Numbered from the stretch's first letter, positions 11,885 to 23,132 are shown. The stretch is 64,000 nt of DNA from Gambelia wislizenii (GCA_030847615.1 JAUMIR010000001.1:162661001-162725000), one strand, 5' to 3'. Notes: generated by a model from the sequence alone, not told the origin. A program made the numbers and translations.

Positions 11885-12112
11885 GCAGAACACCTTATAA
11901 ACCAACCTGGACACAAAATGTTATTTAAAAACACCGAAATTCTGGACCAGGCCAACAACTATCATGTCAGAATGCACAGAGAAGCTATTGAAACCTACAA
12001 ACACCTGGACAACTTCAACAGAAAAATAGAAACCCTAAAAGTAAAGAAAATCTGGCTTCCAGTCCTGAAGAACACTAAAACCAAAACTAAAATCAAAAGA
12101 AACAGTTGTAGC
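11885..12112 (+). mobile_element. Penelope-like element fragment (plus, head-to-head)
   Basis: Plus-strand codons from about 11890 repeat the same protein region as the minus-strand neighbour: GHKMLFKNTEILDQANNYHV, then HREAIETYKHLDNFNRKIET and LKVKKIWLPVLK. It differs at scattered positions (such as IET for EET), so it is a separate copy and not a sequencing echo. The two fragments abut head to head at about 11884/11885. Confidence 0.8.
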
Positions 12113-12980
12113 CAATGGACATAAATGTAGTATTGGTCCCTGGTACTTTGGGGGTGGGGGATCCCTGGTCCCTAACACCAAAAAGCTTGAGAATTAGTGG
12201 TGTGCATTCACTTCAATTCTCATTCATATTGATTTCAGTGGAACTTGATCTTGTTTCACAAAATTGTGCACATTATTGTGAAGTAAAGTCCAAATGATTT
12301 TAGGAGGCACCTTATCTCAGAGGAATAGGATGAGAGACTATGCCAAGCTGTGTGACAGAAACATACAATAAAACAAGCTGGAAGGAAAAGAGATGTTTTG
12401 TTATCCAGATAAAAATCCATGACCCCCTGCATTTTATTTTTATTTTTTTGGACAGCCCGTGAGAACTCTGCAAAGTCACAGAATGCTGCCATAGCAACTA
12501 AAATGGTCCAATGCAATGCACTAAGCAAAGTAAATAATGTGGCCAAATATGAGTTCAGATAACAAGCTGCCGCTTATCTAGTTCTATCATGCTGTTATGA
12601 AAACTGGGGTGCTTCTCGAATTGAAATGTGTGTTGTTGTTTTTAAGAAAAGAAAAGTTCAGATTAATAAACACACATCATGAAAGATGTATGTATTCTTT
12701 ATGTGTCATTCATTTTTATGACAAAACTGTTTATTTCTTCATGAAAGATGCATGTATTTAGGTGTCATCTATACTTATGAGAAAACTATTTATTCATCAC
12801 TTTGTTTTGTGTCTTATTATTTCCTTCTTGTCTTGTGTTCGAAAGTTATCTCCTACATAGGAGATAAAACAATCTAAATAATAGTACTCATTTAAATTAA
12901 ATAGTGTACATCTCTCTCTCTCTCTGACACACACACACAAACACATACATGCACATACACACATGCACACATACACACAC
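12113..12980. other. Unassigned; (CT)n then (CA)n
   Basis: Contains near-duplicate stretches CATGAAAGATG(T/C)ATGTAT at about 12678 and 12740, a (CT)n tract at 12913-12926 and an imperfect (CA)n tract at 12927-12980. A minus-strand frame at 12256-12546 is hydrophobic, but I see no supporting motif. Confidence 0.45.
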
Positions 12981-12983
12981 AGA

Positions 12984-13570
12984 GGACTTTATCAGACCAC
13001 CCCACGTTAATATTCTTTTGCCAACATACATTGTGGCATTTTTATGCCAGCAAAAGAACCCCTCCTACCAGACCTACGTTTGCAAGTGTAGAAGAGGTTT
13101 CCCTGGCAGTAAAGGAGCACAAATGGGACTCTGTTTACTTCCAGGTTCCAAATCTCGCTGATTCTTACGAGAAGATACTAGGGCGGGAAATTTAAAAATT
13201 AAAGCAACCACACATACAGAGTACAGCAAACCGCAAAAACACACTTTATAACTTACAAGTAAATGGGAGGGGGGGTCATAAAAAGTGTGTCCCTTATCTG
13301 GCTGTTGTGATCTCACCTGAAAGTGTCCTGTCATTGATGGTGTAATTACAAGGAAAAAATGGTGTGAGGATTCAAACACCTGCAATGCTGGCAAAAAAAC
13401 CAAAACCAAAAACAGAATGGGAGATCAATTGACGGCTTGGGCTATCAATAAAAAGGAATGGGTTTTTAACAAGATATGATTGAGAAAGGATGGCGTCGTC
13501 TGGTATGCATGCCCTTTCGCGATCATTAGGTGTCCTTATGATGCCACATTTGCCGCATCTGATCAAGTCG
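12984..13570. mobile_element. PIF/Harbinger-like non-autonomous element
   Basis: The left TIR GGACTTTATCAGACC pairs with the degenerate right TIR CATCTGATCAAGTCG. The 3-bp flanks are AGA and ATA (one mismatch). The core ATTGACGGCTTGGGCTATCA at 13429-13448 matches other copies. The block with CTTCCAGGTTCC..CTCGC..GGGCGGGAAATTT is the reverse complement of a block in the 26265-26872 copy, so the two lie in opposite orientations. Confidence 0.72.
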
Positions 13571-13862
13571 ATAGAGTTGAGACTGCAGTAGTCAGTCCAC
13601 TGTAGTTTCTTACAATTCCACTTCTATAACATGTGTGGACAGCAATTCAACATTCCCCTACTGTAGTGCAAATATATACCTATGGATCTAACTGTATTGA
13701 GCAATTTACTTGCCCTCCAACTTACTGGAAAGCCCCTGAAGCTTCCCTACAAAACCATTCCATGCTTCACAGTGAGCATGCAGGCTTGGAGAAGTGTTTG
13801 GCTATGTCTGTATGCTGTAAATGATTACAGCAGTGCTGAGGACCCCAGTGGATATCAGTGCT

Positions 13863-14075
13863 GATATTATTATTATTATTAGTAGTAGTAGTGGTATCCT
13901 GTGTCTCCCATCAGGATTGGGGCAGCAAACATCATTTAAAACATTAAAGCATCATCCACCACAAATATTAAAATAACATCATTAAAATAACTATACAACA
14001 GTAATTGATTCAGATTTTAAATATAAAATACACATATAAAACAACTTAAAATGAAAAAAGACATAAAATGGAGCA
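13863..14075 (-). mobile_element. LINE 3' tail fragment (L2-like)
   Basis: An (ATT)n/(AGT)n repeat at 13865-13892 is followed by CTCCCATCAGGATTGGGGC and AAAACATTAAA-rich sequence. This is the reversed layout of an L2 3' end, like 5385-5650. No coding part remains. Confidence 0.55.
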
Positions 14076-14154
14076 TTTAAATAGCAGAATGGAAATAGCA
14101 AGCTGAATAGCAAGGTGGCAGCTGAATCGTTTTACATCTGGTTATGGGGACATA

Positions 14155-14650
14155 GGACTTTATCAGACACACAAAATAAGGTGACATAACGACACCACAT
14201 AACCATGAAAGGGTGTGCAGATCAGACAACGTCAACCTTTCACAGTTAAAATCAGCCCCAAACCTGTACCTTTTCATTGACAGCTGAAGCCATCAGTGGA
14301 TCCCCCATGGCGCTGTAGTGCCGGCATTACCAGCATGTGAAGCCTCGGCCATTTAACTTTTGTGACTGCAGCAAGAATGGCTGGTCCAGCGCAAACACTT
14401 CTGGGTGAGATCAGAACATCCAGGTAAGTTTTGCTGTTTTTATGACCTTCCCTGGGTTACTTGGGACTTTTAAAGTGTATGTGTGTGGTTTTAAAAAACT
14501 TTTTATGCTTTATTTTTGTGTTTATTTTTAAATTTCCCGCTCAACAAAGTCTTGCAGGATTTCGACTGAGGAAGTGAATGGGGCTCTGTTCACTTACTCT
14601 TCATTGCCAGGGCTGCCTTTGCCAGGAAAGGAAGGTAAGTGTGGGGGGAA

Positions 14651-14694
<44 letters not shown>

Positions 14695-14744
14695 CTTTTA
14701 ATGCTGCCAAAACAACATTTTAAGGGGCTAGTCTGATAAAGTCC
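14155..14744. mobile_element. PIF/Harbinger-like non-autonomous element
   Basis: TIRs GGACTTTATCAGAC and GTCTGATAAAGTCC are perfect over 14 bp, flanked by the duplication ATA (14152-14154, 14745-14747). The interior matches 26265-26872 (TGAGATCxGxACATCCAGGTAAGT, then CCTTCCCTGGGTTACTTG). It contains a (TTTC)n microsatellite at 14652-14694 and two consensus splice donors (GT at 14424 and 14635). It is non-coding. Confidence 0.88.
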
Positions 14745-14747
14745 ATA

Positions 14748-16147
14748 GCCAGGCACTTCTTTGATCTTGCATGGTTGCTATAAAGTACAGAATGGCTGTA
14801 CAGGGTGCCTACAGGGGCTTTTCAATAAGTTGTGTTTTGGACACTGAAGAGGTAGGTAGGTAATACCAACCTCTGCAGCACCCAAAAAGGGGCATCTGCA
14901 TGTATAAGGTAACGTATGTATGTATATGTCCCTAACAGAATTCCAGCAATATAGGTTAATATGGCCAGGCTTCCCAAGGCTTCATTATGCCCTCATTTTT
15001 CCTGGTACAAATAGATTTTAAAACATATACACGTTTTCCAAGCCAAACCAAGGCAAGGGCTCAGAAGGACCCCCTTCACTGCCCTTACTTGCCCGCTATT
15101 GTCAACCCTTGCCAGCCTGCCATCTGTCATCTCCAAACATGCTCCACCATTTCTTTTTGTTAACTCACTGGCAGTGTATCAACAGCAAATCTGTCAGTGG
15201 AGGGATAGGGTGGACTACATCTCCCATAATCACCTGTACCCAGTTCTACTCATCGTGTAAATGATGCAACATAAAACTTGGGAAACCACTTTCTTTCTTT
15301 CCCACCCCATGTGGAGCCAATTCTACCCCTCGCATTAAGTGTGGGGGGTGTTTAGAAGGTGGGATGGATGATAAGGATGACTTTGGGGAAAGAGCAAGGT
15401 AGCAGAAATGGTTCAACAGAAGAAGCTTATGTATCCTCACATAAAAATAATGAATAATTTCAATAGTTTCTTTCCTTGCTGGACAAGATTTTGAGAACTT
15501 TTGTACATTTTTGATTTTTGATTATTATTTTTTTTTTTTACTTTGGGACTTTTTTTGTGTAAATTCATTTTTTTTCATACCCAGCCATGAGAAAACAGTG
15601 TATTTTGCAAACATGAATTTTTCAGAAAAAGTCCTAAAATGTTTATTTAAAAATCTCATGGCAAGACACTCTATTTCACTAAGGACAAGAAAATCAGTGA
15701 GTATGCTTTGCATCCCTATGCAGAAAAGAGTGGAGATGGGCAGGCCTTGTTCCAAGCTCAAGGAAAGGATTGTGGTATGTAAAACTCACCTCTTTTTATG
15801 AGTTGTCTCCTCCTCCTTCTCCTTTCCCCTTCTACCAGCTTCTAGTTTGTTTCCAGTTCTTTGTTCAGAGAATTTTAGTGGCACATAAAATGTACACATG
15901 AAGGATCTATGTGGGTGTGCGGTCAGTGATGTGGTCAATTCCCATCCAAAATTCTCTTCCTCATTCTAAAATTTAATTTCCCTGTGCAATTAAAATGATG
16001 AACATGTATGCATTATGTAAATGCAAATAATGTTGATTAATAATGCACAGTTCAAGCAGAGATGTGATATGACATCCATCTTTAAAGATTTGAGGAGATG
16101 TCATGTATAAGATCAAGTAAGCGTGTTTGCTGCTGCTCCAGAGACTA
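14748..16147. other. Unassigned sequence
   Basis: No gene supported. A T-rich block near 15480-15600 (ACTTTTGTACATTTTTGA then a long T run) resembles 41325-41390 and may belong to the same undefined repeat. Confidence 0.4.
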
Positions 16148-16354
16148 GGAAGATTATCACACCAGGCTTTGCCAGCACTACTAGAGCAGGATAATTGCAT
16201 ATGTGGCTGTCCTTATTGCATGATGACATGTCTGTGCTGTTGCCAGGCTGCATTCAAACTGTTGCTGGAGGGCACCTTTTGATTGACAGGGGAAACCTAT
16301 CAATAGGCCCTCTATAGCACTGCATTTCCATTATTCCCTCTGTGTGATAAGTCC
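16148..16354. mobile_element. Probable short Harbinger-like MITE
   Basis: GGAAGATTATCACACC at the left and TGTGTGATAAGTCC at the right form an imperfect TIR pair. The interior carries ATTGACAGG..CCTATCAATAGG, like the family core. I could not find a clean 3-bp flanking duplication, so the call is weaker than for the other copies. Confidence 0.5.
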
Positions 16355-16419
16355 TCTTCCATTTCAGTTTTGATAGTGACAGTCACGTGGGGTAAGTAGG
16401 CATGTTTTTTATCTTCTTT

Positions 16420-16697
16420 TCCTCTCTTTCCCCTTGTTTCCCTGCCCTCCCGCCTGCCTGATCTGACTATTTCTCCCATCCTCTCACCTGCCCGATCTAT
16501 TCCCCCTTCCACACCATCTGTCTCTACTCTCCCTTCCACCTTTCTGCTGCCCTATCTGACTACTGTATTTCCCCTGGCTGCCTGACTCATTTCCCACTCC
16601 CTCACCTGCCCAGTCCCCTGGCTGCCTGACTATTTCCTACCCCCTCACCTGCCTTTTTTGACTATTTCTGATCTCCTTGCCTGCCTGATCTGACTAT
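16420..16697. repeat. CT-rich degenerate minisatellite, left part
   Basis: Repeated CTGCCTGATCTGACTATTT, CTCACCTGCCC and related blocks recur every 35-60 bp. The array resumes at 17674 after the intervening Harbinger-like element. Confidence 0.65.
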
Positions 16698-17670
16698 GGA
16701 TGTTATCAGACAGGGACCAAATATAGAATCCTTGTCTCACCTTCTAAATACCACCCCACTCCCATCCCTGTAACTGAATAATTTTTTTTCAGACACCTAC
16801 CTTTTTGTGGTATTAAAAGTCCCCCCTCCCCTCAGCAGCCCAGGTGTGAATGGAGCTCTCATAGAGAGCCCCATTCACTTCCTTCTTGTGAGAGAACAAG
16901 CGCACGGGAAATTTTTAAAAAAGTAAAAGAAAAAGTTTTAAATGACAGCAAGCAGGGGGAAAAAGAACCCAGGGAGGAGGGAAAAAAAAAGGCTGTCACT
17001 TACCTGTATGTCCTGATCAGCACTGGAAATGTTTGGCACTGACCTTCCAGGACCTTAAAGGGAGGCCGGCATCATGCGGGAAATACAAAAATCAAACAAA
17101 AAATAAATGTCAAAAAATTAAACAAAGTACCTAAATACACTAAACAAAAAACCCACAAGTAAACCAGGGAGGGTACAAAAAAGGCTGTCACTTATGTGGA
17201 TGTCCCAATCACCACTGCAAGTGATCTGTACAGACCTTACAGGGAGGCTGGCATCACATGGGAAATTTAAAAATAAAAAGCCAACCAAACATCAAAAACT
17301 TAAACCAAGCACCTAAACACACTAAAAAAAACCAAAAAACAAAAAAAAAAACCCACAAGTAAATAGGGGAGGAGACAGAAAAGGCTGTCACTTACCTGGA
17401 TGTCCTGATCGCCACGAGATGTGTTTAGCATGGACCTCCCAGATAGCACCACAAGAACGGGGCACCTTCTCACAAGCCCGTGATTCTGCTACTGAAACGG
17501 AATGGGCAATCTATTGACGGCTTTTGCCCGTCCAAATACAACAACAATGGAACTGAATGGAGGCAGCACAGGAACATGCCAGGACAGGGACATTGTCATC
17601 TGAAAAGGAAGCCCTTTCTCGATCCTGTGGCTTCCCTGTCCCACATTATTAAGCCCATCTGCTAAGCTCC
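16698..17670. mobile_element. PIF/Harbinger-like element with internal tandem array
   Basis: The ends GGATGTTATCAGACAG and CATCTGCTAAGCTCC are imperfect TIRs. The 3-bp duplication TAT sits at 16695-16697 and 17671-17673. Inside, a roughly 190-200 bp block starting GGCTGTCACTTACCTG repeats at about 16993 and 17184 and starts a third time at 17384. Each unit carries GGAAATTTAAAAA and an A/C-rich tail ending CCCACAAGTAAA. The core ATTGACGGCTTTTGCCCG is at 17513. There is no transposase. Confidence 0.75.
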
Positions 17671-17673
17671 TAT

Positions 17674-17815
17674 ATCTTCCACCCTTGCCTGCCCAATCTA
17701 TTTCTCTTCCCACCCCATCTGTCTCTTTTCTTCCCCCGCCATTCCGCTGCCCAATCTATTTCCCCTCCCATCCCATCTGTCTCTTTTCTTCCTTCCACTC
17801 CCAACCAGTATTGTG
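17674..17815. repeat. CT-rich degenerate minisatellite, right part
   Basis: CTGCCCAATCTATTTCCCCT and CCCATCTGTCTCTTTTCTTC blocks repeat. They match the array at 16420-16697, so the two parts were contiguous before the Harbinger-like insertion. Confidence 0.65.
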
Positions 17816-17954
17816 CAGCAATCGTTTTAGTGGAGGAAACTGAAACATACTGGTATTGAAGCAGAGGTGTGATAAGGATTACTTAAATACTGGTATGTTT
17901 CCATTTGCTTCACTGACATGATTGCTGCATGTTAGAAGGCTGGTGTAATAATTA

Positions 17955-18210
17955 TCTAGAACACAAATCAACCGATTCAAACTACAATAAAAGAGATCAT
18001 GCCTAAACTTTAGGAGGAACCTCTTTACTGTAAGAACTGTTTGACAGTGGAATAGATTGCCTCGGGAGATGGTGAAGTCTTCTTATTTGGAGCTCTTTAA
18101 ACAGAGGTTGGATGGGCCTCTTTTGAGAGCACTTTGTTCTGTATTCCTCCATGGCAGGAGGTTGGACCAGATAGCCCTTGAAGTCCCTTCCAACTCTGTG
18201 ATCCTATTTA
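17955..18210 (+). mobile_element. CR1 LINE 3' fragment
   Basis: A plus-strand piece of the CR1 C-terminus and 3' UTR. Codons read TVxQWNRLPREMVKSSYLEL-like around 18030-18090. These are followed by the CR1 3' UTR phrase GGTTGGACCAGATAGCCCTT and CCTTCCAACTCTGTGATCCTAT at the end. It is heavily 5'-truncated. Confidence 0.85.
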
Positions 18211-19029
18211 TTTTATTTATGTATTTCATTTATATTCCACATATCTCTCAAGATAAGATTCTATGACTGATTTTACAGTTAGTATTTAACACCACCTCCA
18301 CACACAAATGACTTCTTCCCATTGCTTGTAACCCTACAACCTCTGGTTGTAAATGACTTCAAAGTGAAGAGCTTTCAGTAGAGGTGTGCAGTGACAATAC
18401 TCATGAGATCTTTTCCGCACATAGTAACATCCTTCCACCCCCCAGTTCAATTAACCCCTTTTCACCCCTGATTATACACTCACAGCCACTACTGCAATTT
18501 AGACTCTTCATCCATAAGCGTGCACTGAAACTAGTGTGGGGTGACGGAGGGTTTGCCATCACAAAGATGGAGTGGTGAAAGTGCATTAAAGGGTAATTAA
18601 AGCACGGGAAGACAAGCCTTTAGACCCCTTTGCTCCAGCTCACTTTAGTTCACCTTGGTTCACTCCATTTAATTCCCCTCTTGCTGTGCAGCTCATTATT
18701 CTTAACACTCTCTTCCCCTTTGCTCAGGAACATGGTTTTTAAAATCTACTTTTTACTGACAAAACGCCTTTAAAGTGATTAAATGGGACTCCATAATGAG
18801 ATCACAGGAACCCCCCAGCATTCCTTGAAACGACAGGCAAGTAGTCACCAATGGGGGAGGGGGGAAATCCCATGCATCTTCTTCAAAAAGAGAGAAAGGC
18901 TTACCAAATTTTATAGGTGGTAATCTCATATAGGTGGAAAAGGTTGCAGGTCCCATGGAGGAAGTTCGTAATGTTGTGGTGAACTAGATGGAGAAATTGA
19001 AAAGTGAGAATGAACTGGTGGTAATAAAA
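18211..19029. other. Unassigned sequence
   Basis: No gene or clear repeat seen beyond short low-complexity stretches. Confidence 0.4.
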
Positions 19030-19170
19030 ATCAAATTAATTGATGATTATTATGATGATTTTTTGCTTTTTTCCGAGCTCAGGGACTTAAGGAAGCTTAC
19101 AAAAGTTAAAGCAGATACAGCTAAAAGTACACATATGCAAACATTAAAATATTCTATTGTTGGCCAAGAT
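19030..19170 (-). mobile_element. LINE 3' tail fragment (L2-like)
   Basis: GATGATTATTATGATGAT followed by CTCAGGGACTTAAGGAAGCT and TACAAAAGTTAAA resembles a reversed L2 3' terminus, as at 5385-5480. It is degenerate. Confidence 0.45.
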
Positions 19171-19350
19171 CCTATACATCACAGAGGTAGTTACAAATGT
19201 GTACTACACATGTGTCATTTCCTGACCCAACTTCCCAATTCTACCTCAACAGACAGCAGCCACATCAAGCAACAGAGGTCAGGTCAGCTGGCAATTAACA
19301 CTCAGAAGGATGAAGTTTGCATCCTGCCAGTAATCTGCCAGTAATCTGTG

Positions 19351-19497
19351 ATGGGAAAAGGAATTGTGAGAGGGGTTCTGTTTCTGATTGTTCTACTTCA
19401 GATCATTGGTGGAAGGGAGCTAGAGACATCATCTGGCTGTGCCTCAATAGCCAGCAGAACCGACATTCATTGCTTGGTGAGGCTGCTGGCTTTTAAG
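19351..19497 (+). CDS. Candidate first coding exon with signal peptide
   Basis: ATG with G at -3 and +4 opens 49 codons that end exactly at a strong donor, AAG/GTAGGT (GT at 19498). Residues 5-21 (RGVLFLIVLLQIIGG region) form a hydrophobic core followed by small glycines, as in a cleavable signal peptide. Two cysteines follow at residues 30 and 41. The surrounding bases match no transposon I recognise. Two further exon-like intervals downstream (20993-21088 and 21685-21732) are also phase 0. I do not recognise the protein. A frame of this length can arise by chance, so this is an exon hypothesis and not a gene call. Confidence 0.25.
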
Positions 19498-19667
19498 GTA
19501 GGTTTGGGAGGGCATCTGTGATTGTGGCAAGAGTGCTATGATTATAAGCATGAATTGCAAATGGTAAATCTAGTTTACACATTTGTAACTGCCCAATAGA
19601 ATGCCAACCATAATAATTAAAAGCAAGCACATTAAAAAGAAAAAAGCCCAGCAAATGTAGACAATAC

Positions 19668-20283
19668 AGACATTATCAGATTAGTGTCTAAAAACACTGT
19701 AATTCCATGAATGAAGACAGCGGAAATATTGTGGCATTATTATGCTTATTACTGCACATTGCTGTAATCACATGAAAGAAACACCACGGACTTATAACAC
19801 AACCATGACTAGCATTTTAAGAACAGGAGTTTACTTCCACAACTTGGCATGGGTGAGATTTTGGCTGTGCTTGCAAGAAGATGTGAGTACACTTAAAAAC
19901 TCCAAAAATTCCTTAATTAACAAAGTAAATGCACTGAAACAAATCTTAAAACATGCAAACTAAAGGGGACAGTTCATAAAAAGAGTGTTTTGTGCTTTGT
20001 TTTTGTGTTCTCACCCACAGGTTTTCTCACTCAGGACCACCCAGTCATGCTGTAATCTCACGATTACAATGGGACATGGTTTTGCACGCAATTAATACTG
20101 TGGAGAAAAAAGCACTATTGGCGATCTATTGATGGCTTGTCCCATGAAATACAGATAACACCTTTTTCACAGCTGGAGCACAAAGTAATAATGCAAAGAT
20201 GATGACGTTGTGCAATAGGGGGCCCATTCACACTACCCTGATGTCATAATCCCACAATTTTTTTGCCAAGTCTGATAACGTCC
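19668..20283. mobile_element. PIF/Harbinger-like non-autonomous element
   Basis: AGACATTATCAGATT at the left pairs with GTCTGATAACGTCC at the right, flanked by TAC (19665-19667, 20284-20286). The interior (TAGTGTCTAAAAACACTGTA, then a GTAATCAC..CATGA block) matches the copy at 34381-35098 by eye. The core ATTGATGGCTTGTCCCAT is at about 20127. It is non-coding. Confidence 0.78.
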
Positions 20284-20992
20284 TACCACATAGCATTAAA
20301 GGCCTTGCTTCCATAAGCAGTCTTGTCCTCAAAGGCCTGCCAATACAAGAGTCTTAACCTGTCTATGGAAAGATAACAAGGAAGCATCAGTCTAGCCTCT
20401 CCAGGACATGTGCTTAGGACACACAGTGTATAACAAAGGACTGCAGTTTCTTGCCATCAGATGAAGACATGACAACTGCTAGCCTTTTAAAAAGACCAGC
20501 TAAAATTATAGAGGGCATGTTCAGTGGTGGCCAATAAAATGTCACAAGAGTTTTCATATCACAGAGGAATGGGAATAAGGATGGAAAAGAATGTTGCTGG
20601 ATTTGACAGACTCAGGGAAAGTAATGCTTTCACACCTCCCAAAGTTTCTTGTGGGCAAAAAGGCACTTTCCCACAAGAGTTCACACATCTGCAAGGTTTC
20701 TGAGGCATTTGGAGAAATAAGGTGTGCAGAAAATAAGCCACACAGCTCAAGAGTGACCAAATGTGGAGGGGGGGAGGGGGAATATGACCAGTATACTTTA
20801 GTCAATGGGAGTGTGTGAATGAATAAATTAGGTAAAGTGCATAATTTAATATGTAAATTAGGAAAATGCATTTTAAAATATATAAAGGATTCCTAGTGAT
20901 CCCACCCTACCCCTTTCCTCCACAGCCTGAGGTGGAGAGGTTTTCACATCCCTAAATGGGACACATAAGTGACTCATACCTTCTGCTCTCAG

Positions 20993-21088
20993 TTTGTATT
21001 TTCTGTAATGTTTGATGGAACTCATCTTTTCTCAGCAGCAGGTATGAAAGCTCCTTATATGAGTAGATATGATCTATTTGACAGACAG
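20993..21088 (+). other. Exon-like interval (96 bp, phase 0)
   Basis: It follows a pyrimidine-rich acceptor (CCTTCTGCTCTCAG) and ends at CAG/GTAGGA. Only the frame starting at the first base is open for all 32 codons, and that frame continues phase 0 from the candidate exon at 19351. Residues are mixed (ends MSRYDLFDRQ). Chance openness at this length is roughly one in five per frame, so support is weak. Confidence 0.15.
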
Positions 21089-21684
21089 GTAGGAATGGGA
21101 AATGTACAGTCCTCGAGATGTTGTTGGACTACTACTCCCATCATCTCTCAACATTGGCTAGGCTGGCTAAGGCTGGGAGGGAGACTGCATAATAATAAAA
21201 ATGTGGTAGGCCAAACACACCCTACTCCTGATGTAAGGGGAGATGAAAAAGATGAACTTCAGACATTACAAAAAGAGAGGCAGAGAACAGGAACTATTAC
21301 TTCTTTGGACTTCCTTTCCCCTTTGTGATATGTAAAATCTGAAATTGTTAGAATAAGAACAAAAAGGAACTCTCTCCTTAAAAGGCAATATATTTGATTC
21401 CCAAATCTTGGCAAAGTTACTTTTTGGGACTACAGCTCCCAGAATCATCTAGCCAGCTGGTCAATGGCCACCCTAATGATGGAATTCTGGAAGTTGTCAT
21501 CTGAAAAAAAGAAGACTTTTCTGAGTTCAAATTTCCTAAAGCAATAGGAGACAACCATCTTTGAGAACTTCCACAGATACCTAGCTGGAGACAAGACCCT
21601 CAAGAAGGTAGACCTTTCATCCGAGGCATTTCTCACCCACCCACCCACCTCAATTCATAATAGAAAGGATTCTTCTGTGTTTAG

Positions 21685-21732
21685 ATGAAAGGACACTGTG
21701 GCAGGCAGCTCAACACAATAAAGGGAGATCAG
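21685..21732 (+). other. Exon-like interval (48 bp, phase 0)
   Basis: Bounded by acceptor TTCTTCTGTGTTTAG and donor CAG/GTGAGT, with 16 open codons beginning MKGHCGRQ. Too short to be significant alone. It is listed because it is the third phase-0 interval in a row on this strand. Confidence 0.12.
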
Positions 21733-22424
21733 GTGAGTTCATGTTAATCTGCTCCCAAAAGAAATGAATAGTTTCACAAGAAATTATTGGTATTTCTTGG
21801 GAATGCATTGTAACAGCAAACAAAAGAGGAAAATGAGTGAAAGAAAACAGATTTAGGATGATAAAAACAAAGAGGGAGCATCAGTCAGTCAAAAAGAGCA
21901 GCAACAAGCAAACAGAAGATAAAACAAAACAAAAATGCCACACAATGCACATGATTTATTGCAAAAATATTAAACTACTATTTAAAAAATCTCATAAGCT
22001 CTCCTCCAGGGAAATGATGGCTTTCATTATTCTTGTTCCATAGTCCCCTTGAAAAAGAGCTTAGGCTCAAAACACATTGGGATTTCTGGGGATTTTATAA
22101 GAAGCTCAGTTTTATGAAATGCTGGCAGTTTCGCTCCAACTCTGTAACTGCCCCATTTCTAGAGTTCTTTCTTTCTGGCAAGAATTTGGACAGGGACAGC
22201 ACTGAGAGTAGAGATACTAGGAAAGGAGCAATTGCACATTTTGCCTGAACATTGCGTGTCATAGCCTGGGTTTTACAATAGCTAGTGCCTTGCTTTTAAA
22301 ACATGAAAGCTGGGAATTTGGGCTAGCTAATGTGGCCCCTCAGAGAGTAGGCTGGAAAATGCACCCCCCTTAGTCCAGCAATTAATCTGGTCATGCCCAC
22401 CATAGGGCTTCTTGGAGATGTTAG

Positions 22425-22652
22425 CTCCCCCTTTCATACTACACAATTATAGCTTTATGATTCCACTTTAATTGCCATGGCTGCATGGTATGGAGTCCTG
22501 GGATTTGTGGTTTGGTGAAATACTAGACTTCTTTGGTGGAGAATTCTAAATATCCCTCCCTAAACTACAAATCCCAGGATTCCACAAGGTGCAGCCATGG
22601 CTATTAAATTGGAATCATAATGCTATAATTATACAGTGTGAAAAGGCCTTTA
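22425..22652. mobile_element. Palindromic MITE, probably hAT-like
   Basis: CTTTCATACTACACAATTAT at the left is the imperfect inverse of ATAATTATACAGTGTGAAAAG at the right. A second pair, TGATTCCACTTTAATTGCCA / TTAAATTGGAATCATAA, lies inside, with GGATTTGTGGTTT / AAACTACAAATCC nearer the centre. The same family recurs as a half copy at 49253-49350. No clear 8-bp flanking duplication was found. Confidence 0.65.
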
Positions 22653-23129
22653 GTCTAAAAGGAAGCAGGAAGAGAGTTATGGAGTGCAGTGCCAAACTAC
22701 CGGTAGACCCGAGTCCATTAGGTCTAATGTTTCTGCAATTGTTATCTAGTTAATCAAACTTTTCAGCTGGTCTCCTTCTTCAAGATGATGGCACAACACT
22801 TTCCCCAACTGCACCAGGAAATATACAGAAATAGGAAACAGCTTGCTCCCTGTAACAGCTTTGTGAGGTAAATCTTAGGGTTATTTTTTTAAAAAAAAAT
22901 ATAAAACACACCAACCAGCATTCAGTGGGGTGGTTACACAAATGGAACTGCTTATGTAAGTGGAACTAAGAGGGAGATACCCTATCACCGTACAGCCTGC
23001 TTGCTTTTCCAATCTAGATTTGGAGAGCTGGGGAAACTACTACAGTAGTACCATTTTACACACAGGACAGAAGGACTCAGGATGGAGAGCTGAGAACAAA
23101 CCTCTTTCATAAAGTTGGAAGCCTGTCTT
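22653..23129. other. Unassigned sequence
   Basis: No gene or recognised repeat. Confidence 0.4.
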
Positions 23130-23132
23130 TAT

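Larger units (their letters stand above)
20287..22424. other. Mostly unassigned; exon-like intervals and relics
   Basis: Two exon-like intervals are listed separately. TTGTTGGACTACTACTCCCA at 21119-21138 and a GGGACTACAGCTCCCAGAAT block at 21426-21445 are relics of the palindromic reptile element also seen at 27712-27810. The rest holds nothing I recognise. Confidence 0.4.

Noticed and set aside
12256..12546. Hydrophobic minus-strand frame of 96 codons
   Set aside because: No splice context or motif that I could support, and it overlaps A/T-rich low-complexity bases.
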